Origin: Prorocentrum cordatum
Taxonomy: Eukaryota > Sar > Dinophyceae > Prorocentrales > Prorocentraceae
NCBI GenBank assembly: GCA_963575745.1
Contig: CAUYUJ010016484.1
Span: 166,501 to 230,500, forward strand
Length of the DNA stretch: 64,000 bases
Direction: 5' to 3'
Shown here: positions 31,909-42,329 of the stretch, one piece after another
How the letters are laid out: every line of letters begins with the position of its first letter
How positions within the stretch are numbered: the stretch's first letter is position 1
Position numbers and translations under genes: made by a program
The notes under the pieces: model-generated
Database searches by the model: none
The model's input: the letters and a program-made list of their open reading frames with translations, nothing else
Told to the model about the DNA's origin: nothing

Positions 31909-32879
31909 TAGGCTATGGATACCATACAGGTATCTACATGCATATGTATAGTTACACACGTGTAGACACGTGTGTAGAGGAGGGGGAGAGAGGGATACCA
32001 AAACAAGAAAGAGATAGAAAGAGAGAGAGAGAGAGAGAAAGAAAGATAACTAGGGGACGAGCAGCTAGAAGTGAGAGCGGAGCGGAGCGGAGCGGAGCGG
32101 AGGCGCCGGTTCCGGGCACCGGGGGTGCCCGTGCCCTTTGGGCAAGGCGCAAGAGGCCGTAACCTCAGACCGTGTGGGTGCTGAAACTCTGGATGACATA
32201 ATTCACAAACCGGAACAGATAGAGCGCGTGGTCGGAATTGGACAGCAACCAGCACACATAGAATATGTGGACGAGGAGGAGAAAAGGAGAGGGGGGGAGG
32301 AAGTGAGAGGGGGAGGAGGAAGGGAATGAAATAGGTAGCTCGAAAGAGAAAGAGAGAGAGAGATGGAGAGAGCGATAACGTGATGAAGGGATTATATAGA
32401 TACAGTGAAGGATAGGGACAGAGATATAGAGAGTTTGTGTGAGAGAGAAAGAGAACAAGCCATGGCAAGTAAAAGAGAAAGAGAGAGAGACAGTGATACC
32501 GATGCATGAATATATACATGTAAGCATGGAGAGAGAATAGGCGAGAGAGAGAGGGAGAGAGAGAGAGAGAGAGAAAAAATGATAGCGAGTAACAGAGGTA
32601 GAGAGATCGGGATAACGCGAGACTGATCTAGAGGGAGGGGGGGAGATGGACGAAACAACAGACAAACACATAATTATATATAGAAAGAGAGATGGACTCA
32701 CACGTGGCATGCCTGCATTGTTCTATCTACGTATGCACATATGTGCACGTACATGACAGAAAAATAGACAGAGACAGAGAGGGAGAGAGCCAGAGAGAGT
32801 GTGAGGGAGAAGGAGAGAGAAGGATAACACTGATGGGGATTATATATACAGATAGAGTGAGGTATACATACATACATAT

Positions 32880-32915
<36 letters not shown>

Positions 32916-33130
32916 AAAATAACAAGTAAAAACGGGAGAGAACGAGAGGGACAGATAGAGAGAGAGAGAGAAAGAGACACACGGAGTGTGTCTTTATTCA
33001 TGCAGCTCCACATCTCTCTACACTTCAGCGAGAGAGAGAGAGAGAAAGAAAGAGAGAGAGAGAGAGAGACAAAAAAAACGAAATAGAAGGACAAGCATAA
33101 CGCGACGGATAACGGTTACGACAGAGGAGG
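31909..33130. repeat. GA-rich low-complexity region
   Basis: (GA)n runs at about 32019-32040, 32548-32575, 32881-32915 and 33028-33068 are set in AGAGATAGA-type DNA, with (GAGCG)n near 32077-32100. Leu- and Ser-rich minus-strand frames are compositional. No gene seen. Confidence 0.85.
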
Positions 33131-33239
33131 AGAGCTTCAAACAGCAGAGGAGGTCTGAAAGGAGGGACAGAGCGAGGGCGGGGGGGAGAGGGGAGGGAAG
33201 GCATGGTGGCGGGGAGGGAGGGCAGAGGGGAAACTGGAG

Positions 33240-33800
33240 GGAGCCAAACCGAATGCATGAGCTGGTTTCGCCGGCGCTGGTTCTGCCCCGCTGGTTCCGC
33301 CGACGGCTGGTTTCGCTGGCGCTGGTTTCGCCGACGCGAACCTTACCAGGCGGGTCGGGACGGGCGGGCGGACCCTAGCGGGCGGGACGGGTCGGGTCGG
33401 GCGGGCGGACCCTGACGGGCGGGTTGGGTCGGGCGGGCGGGACATTGAAGTGGGGGCGCGCGCTCGACCGACCACGCGCGAGCCCTAACGGGCGGGTGGG
33501 GTCGGGCGGGCGGACCCTAGCGGGCGGGTCGGGTCGGGTCGGGCGAGCCCTGACGGGCGGGTCGGATCGGGCCGGCGGGATATTAAAGTGTTGGGCGCGC
33601 TCGACCGAGCACGCGCGATCCCTATCAGGCGGGTCGGGTCGGGCGGGCGGAACCTAGCGACCTAGCGGGCGGGTCGGGTCGGGCAGTTTCGCCGACGGCA
33701 GCTGGTTTCACTGACGGCCCCTGGTTTCGCCGACGGCTGGTTTCGCGAAACCAGGCGGGCGAAACCGGCCGTCGGCGACACCAGCGGTCGCCAAAAGGGA
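33240..33800. repeat. G-rich GGGTC/GGGCGGG repeat region
   Basis: GGGCGGGTCGGGTCGGGC tracts recur many times. A ~137-bp higher-order unit appears twice (GCGCGCTCGACCGA...CACGCGCGA at about 33460 and 33600). GCTGGTTTCGCCGACG modules flank it on both sides. Runs of three to four G at short spacing could form G-quadruplexes. Confidence 0.75.
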
Positions 33801-33825
33801 GGGGCACGAGAAGGATGGCGCGAGA

Positions 33826-33871
33826 GCGGCATATATATATATATGTATATACATATATATATATATATATT
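33826..33871. repeat. (AT)n microsatellite
   Basis: ATATAT with short GTATAC interruptions. Confidence 0.9.
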
Positions 33872-34079
33872 GAGAGAGAGAACAAAAAAAAGAGGGAGCA
33901 CATACATGAGCCGTAGAGAACACACGGAGACATGCGCAGGTGTGCCATGTGCGCGCAGTGAGGTGCAAGGAGTACCGCATAAGGAACGATCAATTATACA
34001 TAACGCATAGGGAACGATCAATAGCGCATGAAAGCCTAAGGAAAGACCGAGCCCCTTGTGAAAAATAAGTGTTCCTTAT

Positions 34080-35540
34080 TCAAGCCGCTCACTCTAGGGC
34101 CCAAGGTCTAACCGTCCGGAGTTCCCGAGTGCCCTCCGGATCCGCTCCAGAGCAGTCTAGAATCCTCTGCAACATCCTGGGTCATGCTGGGAACCTTTCT
34201 GAGATGTCTACAGCCATCTCACCTTTCGAGACCACTTTGGCGCCCGAAGGGGCTCTCGAACACTCGAGGCCTCCAGATCCTCCCGAGCTCGCTAAGGCCC
34301 TCTACAGGACTCTCAAACCTTCTGAAACCCTACAGGAACACATTGGATCGCCCCAGAGCCTTCGCCTTCTTAAAACCCTCCCAGAGCTAGAGGAAAGAGA
34401 ACTATGCACATGCACCGATTCTGGCCAGGCCCACCCTGAGCCCAGGATCGGTGCATACGCCCTCCTACCTTGGCCAGGAAGGCATATGCACCGATCCTGG
34501 GTCAAGGATGGGCCTTGCCAGGATCGGTGCATGTGCATAGTTCTCTTCGCCCGAAGAGCACGCCAGAGCCACACGGTGCCCTCCGGCGCGCGCTCAAACA
34601 TTCGCTTGCCACCAGGAGCCCCCTTCCAGGACCCTCTCAAGCATCCCAGAGCACCCGAACATCAATTTGGGGCCACCTGGCGTCCCCGAGAGCGTCCGAG
34701 CCTCAACACTCCGGAGGGATGCCGCGGAAAGAGCTCGGGGGCCTTCGGGAGCCCGCTGCGTCCCGCGAGAACCCTCCCGGGGGGATGCCCGAGCGCCCCG
34801 ACGCATGCCGAACACCTCGGAGCAGCTCAGAAACACCCAGAGCCTTCGAGAACACTCGAGCGCCCTCTCTATCCGTCTAGGGCCCTCCAGGGCACTCCTA
34901 GAACTCTCTGAACCTTGCTGGATCATGAGGCAGAGCTGTCTAGAACCCCCCTCGAGCTTTCGACATGATGCTGGTGCCCCCTGGAGACCCCCCTGATCCC
35001 TCGAGGCTTAAACATCCTGCCGAAACTTTCTACAGCCCGCATGCGGCATCCTCAAACCTTCGGGATCCCTCTAGAGCCTCACACCGCGCTCAAGAGGCTT
35101 CTTCCGATACCTCCTGAAGCCCTTTACTCCATTCTAAAGCCGTCCAGTCTAGACCCTTCTAGAATGGCCTGGCATCCTCTACTCCCCCGCCCCGACGCCT
35201 TCTGGAACCCTCTAGGACGCACTTGGACAAAGTGGTGGGGTCCTCCAGGTCAACCCTGCATTACCGTTGAATCATCCCATGCCTTCCAGAACACCCTAGA
35301 GCGTTTAGGCCAGTCTGGATCCATGTGGCGCCTGCCTGAGCCCTCTGGGGCCTCCTGGAGCATTCTGGGATCGACCATGGCGGTCTAACGCTGTTCTATG
35401 GTGGTAAGACATTCTAGAGTAGTCGAAAACCCTTTAGCGCAATATCCGACCCTCTGAAGTTCTCCAAAGCCACCCAGCTAAGTGCAGAAATTCCTGATAG
35501 CCCTCTCTAAGTCAATCAAGAAGTGCGCTACGAACCCTTC
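34080..35540. repeat. ~11-bp phased degenerate repeat, array C
   Basis: Pyrimidine-led units such as CTCTAGAACCC recur at about 11-bp spacing over 1.4 kb. Near 35100-35180, for example, CCTCCTGAAGC, CCTTTACTCCA and TTCTAAAGCCG are consecutive 11-mers. The consensus differs from array A, but the pitch is the same. Open frames are short and unrecognised. Confidence 0.65.
34395..34547. mobile_element. 153-bp near-perfect palindrome
   Basis: The left arm starts AAGAGAACTATGCACATGCA and the right arm ends TGCATGTGCATAGTTCTCTT. The arms are about 70 bp and include CACCGATYCTGG repeated in each. The symmetry centre is near 34471. It interrupts array C. It could be a foldback mini-element; a transcript would form a long hairpin. 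Confidence 0.8.
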
Positions 35541-35918
35541 TAGACCCCTCTATTACTCCCTACTTGGGTGCGTAGCCAGGCAATCCCAGCGTGGCCAGGC
35601 AATCTACTTCTAGACCGCCTGGGCAATCCAGAGTAGTCAGGCCCATCCCCAATGCAGTGCTCGACGGGAGGGAGAAGAAACACAACATCCTGGCGAAGTA
35701 CCCAACCGAGTAGCGCAGTTGTGAGTATCGTCCTGGGTGGAGCTCCCTGTGGGGCCACGAAGCGTTTGAGGGATGTGTCAAAATGGCCCGGGAGCCGAAT
35801 GCGAACCCTGCCACTGGGGCCTTCGGCGGAACCTATAGGGCCACGCGATGTGCGAGAGGTGTGCCGGAATGGACATGCGGTGGGCGGGGAGCCGCATGTG
35901 GACCCCCTGCCACTGGGG

Positions 35919-36113
35919 CTATGTCGGGCGTGTCCCCCTACATGGAATTTTCAACGAAACATGAAAAACTGCAAACATACCCCAAGAAGGCAAGACAAAA
36001 AAAGACACACCCAAAATAGTCCCCTGACTATGTTTGGACTATGTTTTGACTATTTGCGGGTATTTTTTTAATTTTTCGTCGAAAATTCCCCCGTAGGGGG
36101 ACAGGCACGACTC
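35919..36113. mobile_element. inverted-repeat element (family 7), copy 1
   Basis: ATGTCGGGCGTGTCCCCCTA at the left and TAGGGGGACAGGCACGACT at the right, with TTTTC(A/G)(A/T)CGAAA blocks inside each arm. The TSD is not clear in this old copy. Related copies at 43974 and 50798 have visible 8-bp TSDs. Confidence 0.75.
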
Positions 36114-36162
36114 GCTGAAGCTTCCCTCGGTGAAGCTTCCCTCTCGATGGGGCTGGCATGAC

Positions 36163-36334
36163 TCGGGGATGGAGAGACCCCCCTTTAGTAAAACGTGGTT
36201 TAGTGAAAACGACCTGAGGTCCAAACTTGGCGGGCGCAAGCCTGGAAAATAACGGCCACGGCGCCATCTCGAGAACCGAAAACGGACAATTCACTAATCG
36301 ACGTGTCACTGTTGGGGGTTCTGTCCACCCCCGA
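36163..36334. mobile_element. 172-bp inverted-repeat element (family 8), copy 1
   Basis: TCGGGGATGGAGAGACCCCC to GGGGGTTCTGTCCACCCCCGA. The core (AGTAAAACGTGG, GACCTGAGG, ACGGCCACGGCGCC, AATCGACGTGTCACTG) is shared with 39502 and 59613. The flanks contain CATG on both sides, but the TSD is uncertain. Confidence 0.8.
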
Positions 36335-36445
36335 GACATGTGAGGGGCGTGCCGACAGGTGCTCGCGGTGGGCGGGGGGAGCCGCACGTCGACCCTGCTG
36401 CGGGGGCCTTCGGTGGAGCCCCGCCCCCAATAGGGGCCACGAAGC

Positions 36446-36608
36446 TCAAGGGGCCCAAGGACACAGACATAAATACACATAGATAAAAGGATGCCCCCTA
36501 TTTTCCCATATCTTCTGTGTTTTTGTCTTCCCCACCACTTCCCATATTTTCCCATATTTTCTCGGGAATCGACGATGAATTGTGTCTGTGTGTTCTTTCC
36601 CCTCCTGA
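36446..36608 (+). mobile_element. 163-bp mini-element (family 4), TSD GAAGC
   Basis: TCAAGGGGCCCAAGGACACA to TTTCCCCTCCTGA. GAAGC at 36441-36445 is repeated at 36609-36613. The host sequence is a known satellite unit (GCCACGAAGCGTGTGA), so the empty site can be reconstructed exactly. This gives the clearest definition of the element's ends. Confidence 0.9.
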
Positions 36609-36976
36609 GAAGCGTGTGATGGGTCTGCCGACGTGGGCATGCGGTGGGCAGGGAGCCGCATGGCGAACCCTGCTGCTGGGGCCTCCGGTGGAGCTCCCTG
36701 TAGGGCCACGACGTGAATGAGGGAGGGGTGTGCCGGAATGGAGGCGAGGGCATCGCATGCGAACCCTGCCACCGGGGCCTTCGGTGGAGCTCCCTGTGGG
36801 GCCACGAAGCGAGTGAGGGGTGCGCCGAACCATGCGCGAGCGGAGAGCAGCAGCAGCAGCAGCAGCAGCACCGGCAGGAGCAGGAGGAGGGAGGAGGGCG
36901 AGGAGGGAGGAGGAGAGAAGTGGACGCGGGGCGATGCGTATTCAAAACGAGGACAAAAGACCACAGGAAAGTTGGG

Positions 36977-37321
36977 ACACCACGATTTGGAGTATGGTCT
37001 AGATTTTGTATATGTTCTGTTTCCGGCCCACCCATCCCCGCGAGCCCTCCTCAGTGCTCCAGAGCACTCCAGAGCACTCTCAAGGCTTCAAGAGCCCCTC
37101 TAGAGCCTCCTGGAGCATAACAAACCATGAGCCCAACCCATTCGGAACCCTACTAGTGCCCTCCAGTGAGTCGGAATGGAGAAGCATCGGCCTCATCGGA
37201 CGAGACCACGGCGACGAAGCCGAAACGGCTCAGGGGCCTCCCAGAAGAAGCTGTGCATGATAGCCAGGGGGGATACACTGGGACCCCCGCACACAGACAG
37301 ACCAGGCATACATCATCGGCA
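36977..37321. other. low-copy DNA
   Basis: Short 11-bp-phased CCTCTAGAGCC-like stretch near 37060-37120; otherwise nothing. Confidence 0.35.
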
Positions 37322-37532
37322 TTATGATGCTCCAACCTACTTTGCCTGAACCACCAGGAATAATGTCGAGCGCCCAAAATCGTGCCGAAACTACAGGGTT
37401 TTTACGTATCGGGACCTGAGAGACACTCGCCCGACACTGTTTCGACACTGTTTCGATACTCTTTTGACACTTTTCCTTGTGCTCGAAAGTAGTTCTGGGA
37501 TGTGGTCCTTAAGTAGGATGGGAACAACATAA
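37322..37532 (-). mobile_element. family 5 inverted-repeat element, copy 2
   Basis: The plus strand starts TTATGATGCTCCAACCTAC and ends CATCCTACTT-like sequence, then GGGAACAACATAA. It aligns in reverse with 23126-23326, including GTGCTCGAAA and CGACACTGTTTCGACACTG repeats. Flanks CATCGGCA and CATTAGCA agree at six of eight bases. Confidence 0.8.
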
Positions 37533-38020
37533 CATTAGCACCAGACTGGGCAGGGGGATACATAAATATATCAGCATACAGAGGTGTAGTATACATATTT
37601 ATATGTGTATATAAATAAGCACAAAACTGCATTGGCGCTTCGCGCCATGCACCTTGGTCCTTGAAGCTTGGTATGCAAGCGGGATGACAGGAGCGCCACA
37701 CCGGCAATTTGGCGATAACTCCTTGTTGCATTTTTCCGGCATCGCCGTTGTATCGGAGGCGCGCAAACAAGGATTAGCGATCCATGGATTTGGCGCGCGG
37801 TCGCCAAATTCATGGATCGGGGGAGGTGCTCTCTTCAAAATGCGGCCAGTGCCGCCTCGCTCGGCGGCGGAAATCCGCGATTTCCCATGGAAACGGGACC
37901 CGTCACTAATCCACGCCCCCTTGATCCATGTTTGCGATCGCCTGAGTTGTAATGATGTTACTCGTTATCCTACCCTGCGCAGCATTCTCCCCATCCCCCT
38001 CAGCTCTTTTTGCGGATGCT
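37533..38020. other. low-copy DNA
   Basis: About 490 bp with no recognised gene or repeat. Confidence 0.4.
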
Positions 38021-38660
38021 CCTCCTTGGAGAGCCTCTGGGGGCCTCGAAGAAATTGTTCATGCTTTTTTGAGGCCTTCTGGAGGCCTCCTGGGCGTCTT
38101 CTGGGGGCCTCTCGGGGCTTCCTCGGGCCACCCTGGTTCTAACTGCGGTCTCCCTGAACGACCGGGTCACGTTTTGGAATGCTTCGGAGGGTGTCTTGGA
38201 GGCAACTTGGGCCGTGATGGGGCTCTCTCAGGCCATATTGGAACCCTGTTGTGCCGTCTTGGGGCTCTCTTGGACTTCCTGGAAGCCATTTCGGAAGGTT
38301 GCGGCGCGATTTTCGAGCCTCCCAAGCAACTTCGGACGCCCAAAGACTGCCGTCTTGGAGAGTCGGGAAGCCGGAAAAACGGAGAACCCCAAAATTCACC
38401 AAAAACCAACAGAAAATTCATGACTTTGGCCTCTTGGGGCCTTCATGGCAGTGCTTTTGGAGGCCCCTCGGGACGTATTGGAGCGATCTTTAGGGGCATG
38501 ACAGCTTCTTTGGGGTCATCGTGGACCGTCTTGGGGCTCTCTGGGTCGTCTCCGGAGAGCGCCAAAACGCCTGAAGCCCTCTGGGGCCGTCTTCGGGCTC
38601 TCGCGGGGTTCTCCCAGGTCGTCTGGAGGGTTGCCCGAGAATCCTGGGGTGGGCCACATT
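38021..38660. repeat. ~11-bp phased degenerate repeat, array D
   Basis: This is the reverse-strand counterpart of arrays A and B: CTTCTGGAGGC, CTCCTGGGCGT, CTTCTGGGGGC and CTCTCGGGGCT follow one another at 11 bp near 38080-38120. The pattern continues with decay to about 38640. Confidence 0.75.
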
Positions 38661-38769
38661 CGTTAGGGGGAGGAAAGCGGTTTCCAGTGTCCCCGGCCCT
38701 ATAAAACAATATATGGCTAGGAACATGTATACGTGTACCGCGGGCAGAGGCATACGCACACATAGTGTG

Positions 38770-38835
38770 GAGACAGAGGGAGAGATCACGATAGAGAAAA
38801 AGAGAGAGAGAGAGAGTGAGAGAGAGAGAGACCTC
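38770..38835. repeat. GA-rich microsatellite
   Basis: GAGAGA runs with interruptions. Confidence 0.85.
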
Positions 38836-38883
38836 TATACACGAAAACAAAAAAGGAAACAACGAAGCAAGCTGGCAACAATA

Positions 38884-39057
38884 CAGTCGGGGCGTTGACC
38901 TAAGGAACCCTAAAGAAGGAACGAGGCCCCTTTTTTCCATAAGTTCAACTTCGATTTCCTATCGAGAACATCGGAAAACCTGAGGCAAGATGTGACACAC
39001 TTCAGGAACGCGGGGCCCCTCCCCAACGAAAAGGGTCCTTCTTCAGGGCCCCGACTG
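38884..39057. mobile_element. 174-bp mariner-type MITE (family 3), copy 2
   Basis: CAGTCGGGGCGTTGACC to TTCAGGGCCCCGACTG, flanked by TA on both sides (38882-38883 and 39058-39059). Same length as copy 1. Confidence 0.85.
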
Positions 39058-39098
39058 TAATCACCACGCCGCTTGGCGCCTGCTCTTGCACCCTTCCC

Positions 39099-39235
39099 TC
39101 AGCGAGCCTGGTAGCTCCGAGTGCACTGCGAGGCGATGGCGATGCCGTCGATCGTGATGCGCGCGAAGTGGCGCGGGCCCCAGGCGGTGCGGATCACGCC
39201 CACCTTGCACGTGGCCCGCCTGCGCGGGAGGCCGC
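39099..39235 (-). CDS. possible terminal exon of an unknown gene
   Basis: The minus-strand frame reads RATCKVGVIRTAWGPRHFAR then ITIDGIAIASQCTRSYQAR and ends at TGA (39101-39099). Nearly every third position is C or G, the codon bias expected here, and a pyrimidine tract followed by CAG lies just upstream on that strand. I do not recognise the protein. It would be only the last ~45 residues. Confidence 0.35.
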
Positions 39236-39272
39236 TGCGGGGGAGGGGGTGGCTCTGGGGAGACCCAGGGTA

Positions 39273-39453
39273 CTCCAGATTTCGTGATAAAAGGGAGGGG
39301 GTCTCAACCCTCCCAGACGAGAAGTTTTAGACCCCCCCCCCGTGGGAGAACCTTCCAAAACATCGTCCCCAGACCCCCCCAGGCCCTCCAAGATGGCCTG
39401 GAAGAGACCCCCCCCGAAATGAGACCCCCCTCCCTTTATTACGAAATCTGGAG
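39273..39453. mobile_element. 181-bp inverted-repeat element (family 9), TA-flanked
   Basis: CTCCAGATTTCGTGATAAA and TTTATTACGAAATCTGGAG are inverted ends, followed inward by GGGAGGGGGTCTC and its complement. TA flanks both sides (39271-39272 and 39454-39455). Long arms plus TA suggest a Stowaway-like, Tc1/mariner-related MITE. Confidence 0.8.
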
Positions 39454-39501
39454 TATGTTTGTTGGCCTCGGCGCTCACACCTCGGACGCCGAGCGCGACG
39501 A

Positions 39502-39673
39502 TCGGGGATGGACAGACCCCCCTGTAGTAAAACGTGGTGCAGTGGAAACGACCTGAGGCCCAAACCTGGCGGGCGCAAGCCTGGAAAATGACGGCCACGG
39601 CGCCCTCTCGAGAACCGAAAACGGGCAATTCACTAATCGACGTGTCACTGTTGGGGGTTCTGTCCGCCCCCGA
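39502..39673. mobile_element. 172-bp inverted-repeat element (family 8), TSD GACGA
   Basis: TCGGGGATGGACAGACCCCC to GGGGGTTCTGTCCGCCCCCGA. GACGA occurs at 39497-39501 and 39674-39678. The length equals copy 1 exactly. Confidence 0.85.
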
Positions 39674-39940
39674 GACGATGACGACGAGCACGAGCGCCGG
39701 CAAGGATGCGACCGTCAAGGGCACCGAGGGACGTGCCGCTGCGGAAGGCCGCGGGGAGAGCGAGGGTCAGAACAGGAGGGCGGCGAGGAGGACGCGGGCC
39801 CGAGGAGCTCGACGAAGGCCCGGAGGATGGGGCTGGGACCTCAAGGAGGACGGTGGGAAGTGGGGGGCGATGAGGACAAGGGGCAGGAAGATGAGCACGA
39901 GGACGACCCCTTCCCGAGTCCTCGAGTCCTCTTCCCCCCC
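39674..39940. other. GC-rich low-copy DNA
   Basis: Arg- and Gly-rich open frames through composition; no domain recognised. Confidence 0.35.
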
Positions 39941-40136
39941 TCCTCCTTCTCCTCCTCCTCCTCGTCCTCCTCCTCCTCCTCCTCCTCGTCCTCGTCCTCC
40001 TCCTCCTCCTCCTATCCCTCCTCCTCCTCCTCCTCCGCCTCCTCCTCCTCCTCCGACGCCTCCTTCTCCACCTCCTCGTCCTCGTCCTCGTCCTCCTCCT
40101 CCTCCTCCTGCTCCTCCTGCTCCTCCTCCCCCCTTT
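39941..40136. repeat. (TCC)n microsatellite
   Basis: TCC and TCG triplets. Confidence 0.95.
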
Positions 40137-40149
40137 TAGCATTGGGGAA

Positions 40150-40440
40150 ACAAGGTCCCGAGGGCAACGGGTCCTGGACACTCTGGGTCCCTCCCCCGGG
40201 ACGCGATCTTCACCTCGAGTCGTTGCCTGGCGGTCCTGGGGCCCGTGGAAGGCCCAGAGAGCCCGAAAACGGTGAAAAAGCTTCGGGACCAGTGGCCCCT
40301 CACCCAGACATCCTGCCACTCCAATCTTGGCCCACTTCCCCAGGTCAGGCTTTTCGTCCCTCACACTTTAATTGAGTGCCCCGAAGCCCGGCGAGGGCCC
40401 CAAGAGGCCGAAAACGGCCAAAAGCCAAACGCCAAATCTC
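40150..40440. repeat. possible diverged relatives of dispersed repeat E
   Basis: CCCGAGGGC, GGTCCTGG, GAGTCGTTG, AGGGCCCC and GAGGCCGAAAACGGCC blocks recall repeat E. Two weak units may be present. Similarity is low. Confidence 0.35.
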
Positions 40441-40459
40441 TAGATAGTGCGCCTGCACG

Positions 40460-41005
40460 ACGTGGGGGAGGAGCAGGAGCAGGAGGAGGAGGAGAAGGAG
40501 GAGGCGGAGGTGGAGGTGGAGAAGGAGCACGAGCAGGAGGAGGAGCACGAGCAGGAGCAGGATTATGATGATGCTGATGATGCTGGTGATGATGATGATG
40601 ATGATGATGTGATGATGATGATGATGATGAGGAGGAGGAGGAGGAGGACGAGGAGGAGGAGGAGGACGAGGAGGAGGAGGAGGAGGACGAGCGAGGAGGA
40701 CCAGGAGCAGGAGCAGCGGAAGGAGGAGGGGGAGGATGGGGAGGAGGATGGGGGGCAGGCGGGAAGAGGAAGAGGAGGAACAAGAGGAGGAGAAAGAAGA
40801 GGAGAAGGAGGAGGAAAAGGAGGAACAGGAGGAAAACGAGGAGGAGGAGGGGGAAAAGGACGAGGAGGAGGAGGAGGAAGAGGAAGGAGGAGGATGGCGG
40901 AAGAGGAGGGGGAGGAGGAGGAGGAGGAGGAGGAGGAGGAGGAGGAGGAGGAGGAGGAAGAGGAGGGGGAGGAGGAAGAGGAGGAGGAGGAGGAGGAGGA
41001 CCAGT
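40460..41005. repeat. (GGA)n and (GAT)n microsatellites
   Basis: GGA triplets with GAGCA interruptions, a (GAT)n island at about 40563-40630, then GGA again to 41005. Confidence 0.95.
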
Positions 41006-41360
41006 GTAAACCCAAGAGGCGTCAACGATGGTGGAATAAACCCTCCCTCCAAAGCTCCCTGTACATAGGCCCCGACAACGTTTCATTGATTAATTGAAGG
41101 AACAGCCTCGTTGGATGACAACGATTTGAAGACCCTGAAGCATGCCAAAACATGATTATCGGGATCCCCACGCCACGGATCAACGGGATTGTTGCGTGTG
41201 GACGATCCGGAAGCGAACCAAAACCCCATTCCCGGGACTTGAACACCGCGAATCAACATAACTTGTGCGCCCTCATAAGCCTGAAACCGCCCTAAGCACA
41301 CATTCAAATACGTTGATCCCGATAATCAATGAAACGATTGTGCATGTCCCAAACGCAACT
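41006..41360. other. low-copy DNA
   Basis: Nothing recognised. Confidence 0.35.
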
Positions 41361-41695
41361 GTTTAAGACGAGTGTGCGCGGCGCTAAAGCGATAACCACA
41401 CTTTGAAACATAAGGAACCGACCTCAATCCGTAAAACCCTTGCAGTGTTTTAAGACGAGTGTGCTCGGCGCTAAAGCAAGAGCCACATGTTGAAAACGGC
41501 CCGCCCTCAATCCGTGAAGCTCTCGCATTGTTTCAAGACGAACGCGCGCGGCACTAAATTGATAACCGCACGTTGAAAACGACTTGCCCTCGATCCGTGT
41601 AGCGCTTGCAAATTTGCAAAACGAATGTGCGTGGCGCCAAGGCGACAGCCACATGTTGATAGCGCCCCGCCCTCCGCGTGCGAAGCTGCTGCCAA
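41361..41695. repeat. ~84-bp tandem repeat, four copies
   Basis: GTTTAAGACGAGTGTGC-type starts lie at about 41361, 41446, 41530 and 41612. Each unit contains GCGCTAAAGC..TAACCACA, TTGAAAACG and CTCAATCCGTGAAGC. The copies are diverged. Confidence 0.8.
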
Positions 41696-41779
41696 TTTTC
41701 AAGCTTCAAGGTCGCCAACGGCGCGGAAGTCCCAAGCGAAACGCCCGGCCCGCCCAAAAAAACTGGCCTCGGAGCGCGA

Positions 41780-42203
41780 CAGGGGAGGGAGGGAGGAGGA
41801 GGGGGGGAGGGGGGGGGGACGAGGGGGGGAGAGGAGGAGGTGGAGGGGGAGGGGCGGGGGAAAGGGGGGAGAGAGAGGGGGGGGGGAGGGGCAGGGCAGG
41901 GGAGGTGGTGCAGGAGCGGGAGGGAAGAGGAGGAGGAGAAGCAGGAGGAGGAGGAGGGCGAGGAAGTGGAGGAGGAAGAGGAGGCGGAGGTTGAAGCGGA
42001 GACGAGGGGGGGGGCGGCGGAGCAGGAGGAGGAGGAGGAGGAGGAGGAAGAAGAGGAAGAGGAAGAGGAGGTGGAAGTGGGGGGAGGAGAAGACGGAGGG
42101 GGAGGGGGAGGGGGAGGGGGAGGGGAAGGAGGAGGAGGAGGAGGAGGAGGAGGAGAAGGAGGAGGAGGAGGAGGGGGAGGAGGAGGAGGAGGAGGAGGAG
42201 GAT
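41780..42203. repeat. GGGGA/GGA purine tract
   Basis: G-rich purine triplets that become pure (GGA)n near 42125-42200. Confidence 0.95.
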
Positions 42204-42329
42204 AATAATAACAATCTCGATATCGCGGGCCTCGGAGGTCGAGGGTCGGGCGCCCGCCCATCCCCCTCATCAGATGAGGGGCGCGACCTCGCCGAGGGGC
42301 CTCGCGACGTCAAACGCCTCGCCCTCGAG

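Larger units (their letters stand above)
35686..36976. mobile_element. satellite-bearing element S, copy 2, interrupted
   Basis: Leader ATCCTGGCGAAGTACCCAAC (35686), diverged 90-bp units at about 35737-35918, 36335-36440 and 36609-36835, (CAG)n at 36845-36871, purine tract to about 36915 and trailer GACGCGGGGCG...TTCAAAACGAGGAC (to 36976). Three mini-elements interrupt it: 35919-36113, 36163-36334 and 36446-36608. The units are far more diverged than in copy 1, so this copy is older. Confidence 0.7.

Noticed and set aside
32090-32160. GGAGCGGAGCGG repeat followed by GGCACCGGGGGTGCCCGTGCC as a terminator-like hairpin
   Set aside because: The hairpin is short and in eukaryotic low-complexity DNA; no gene ends here.
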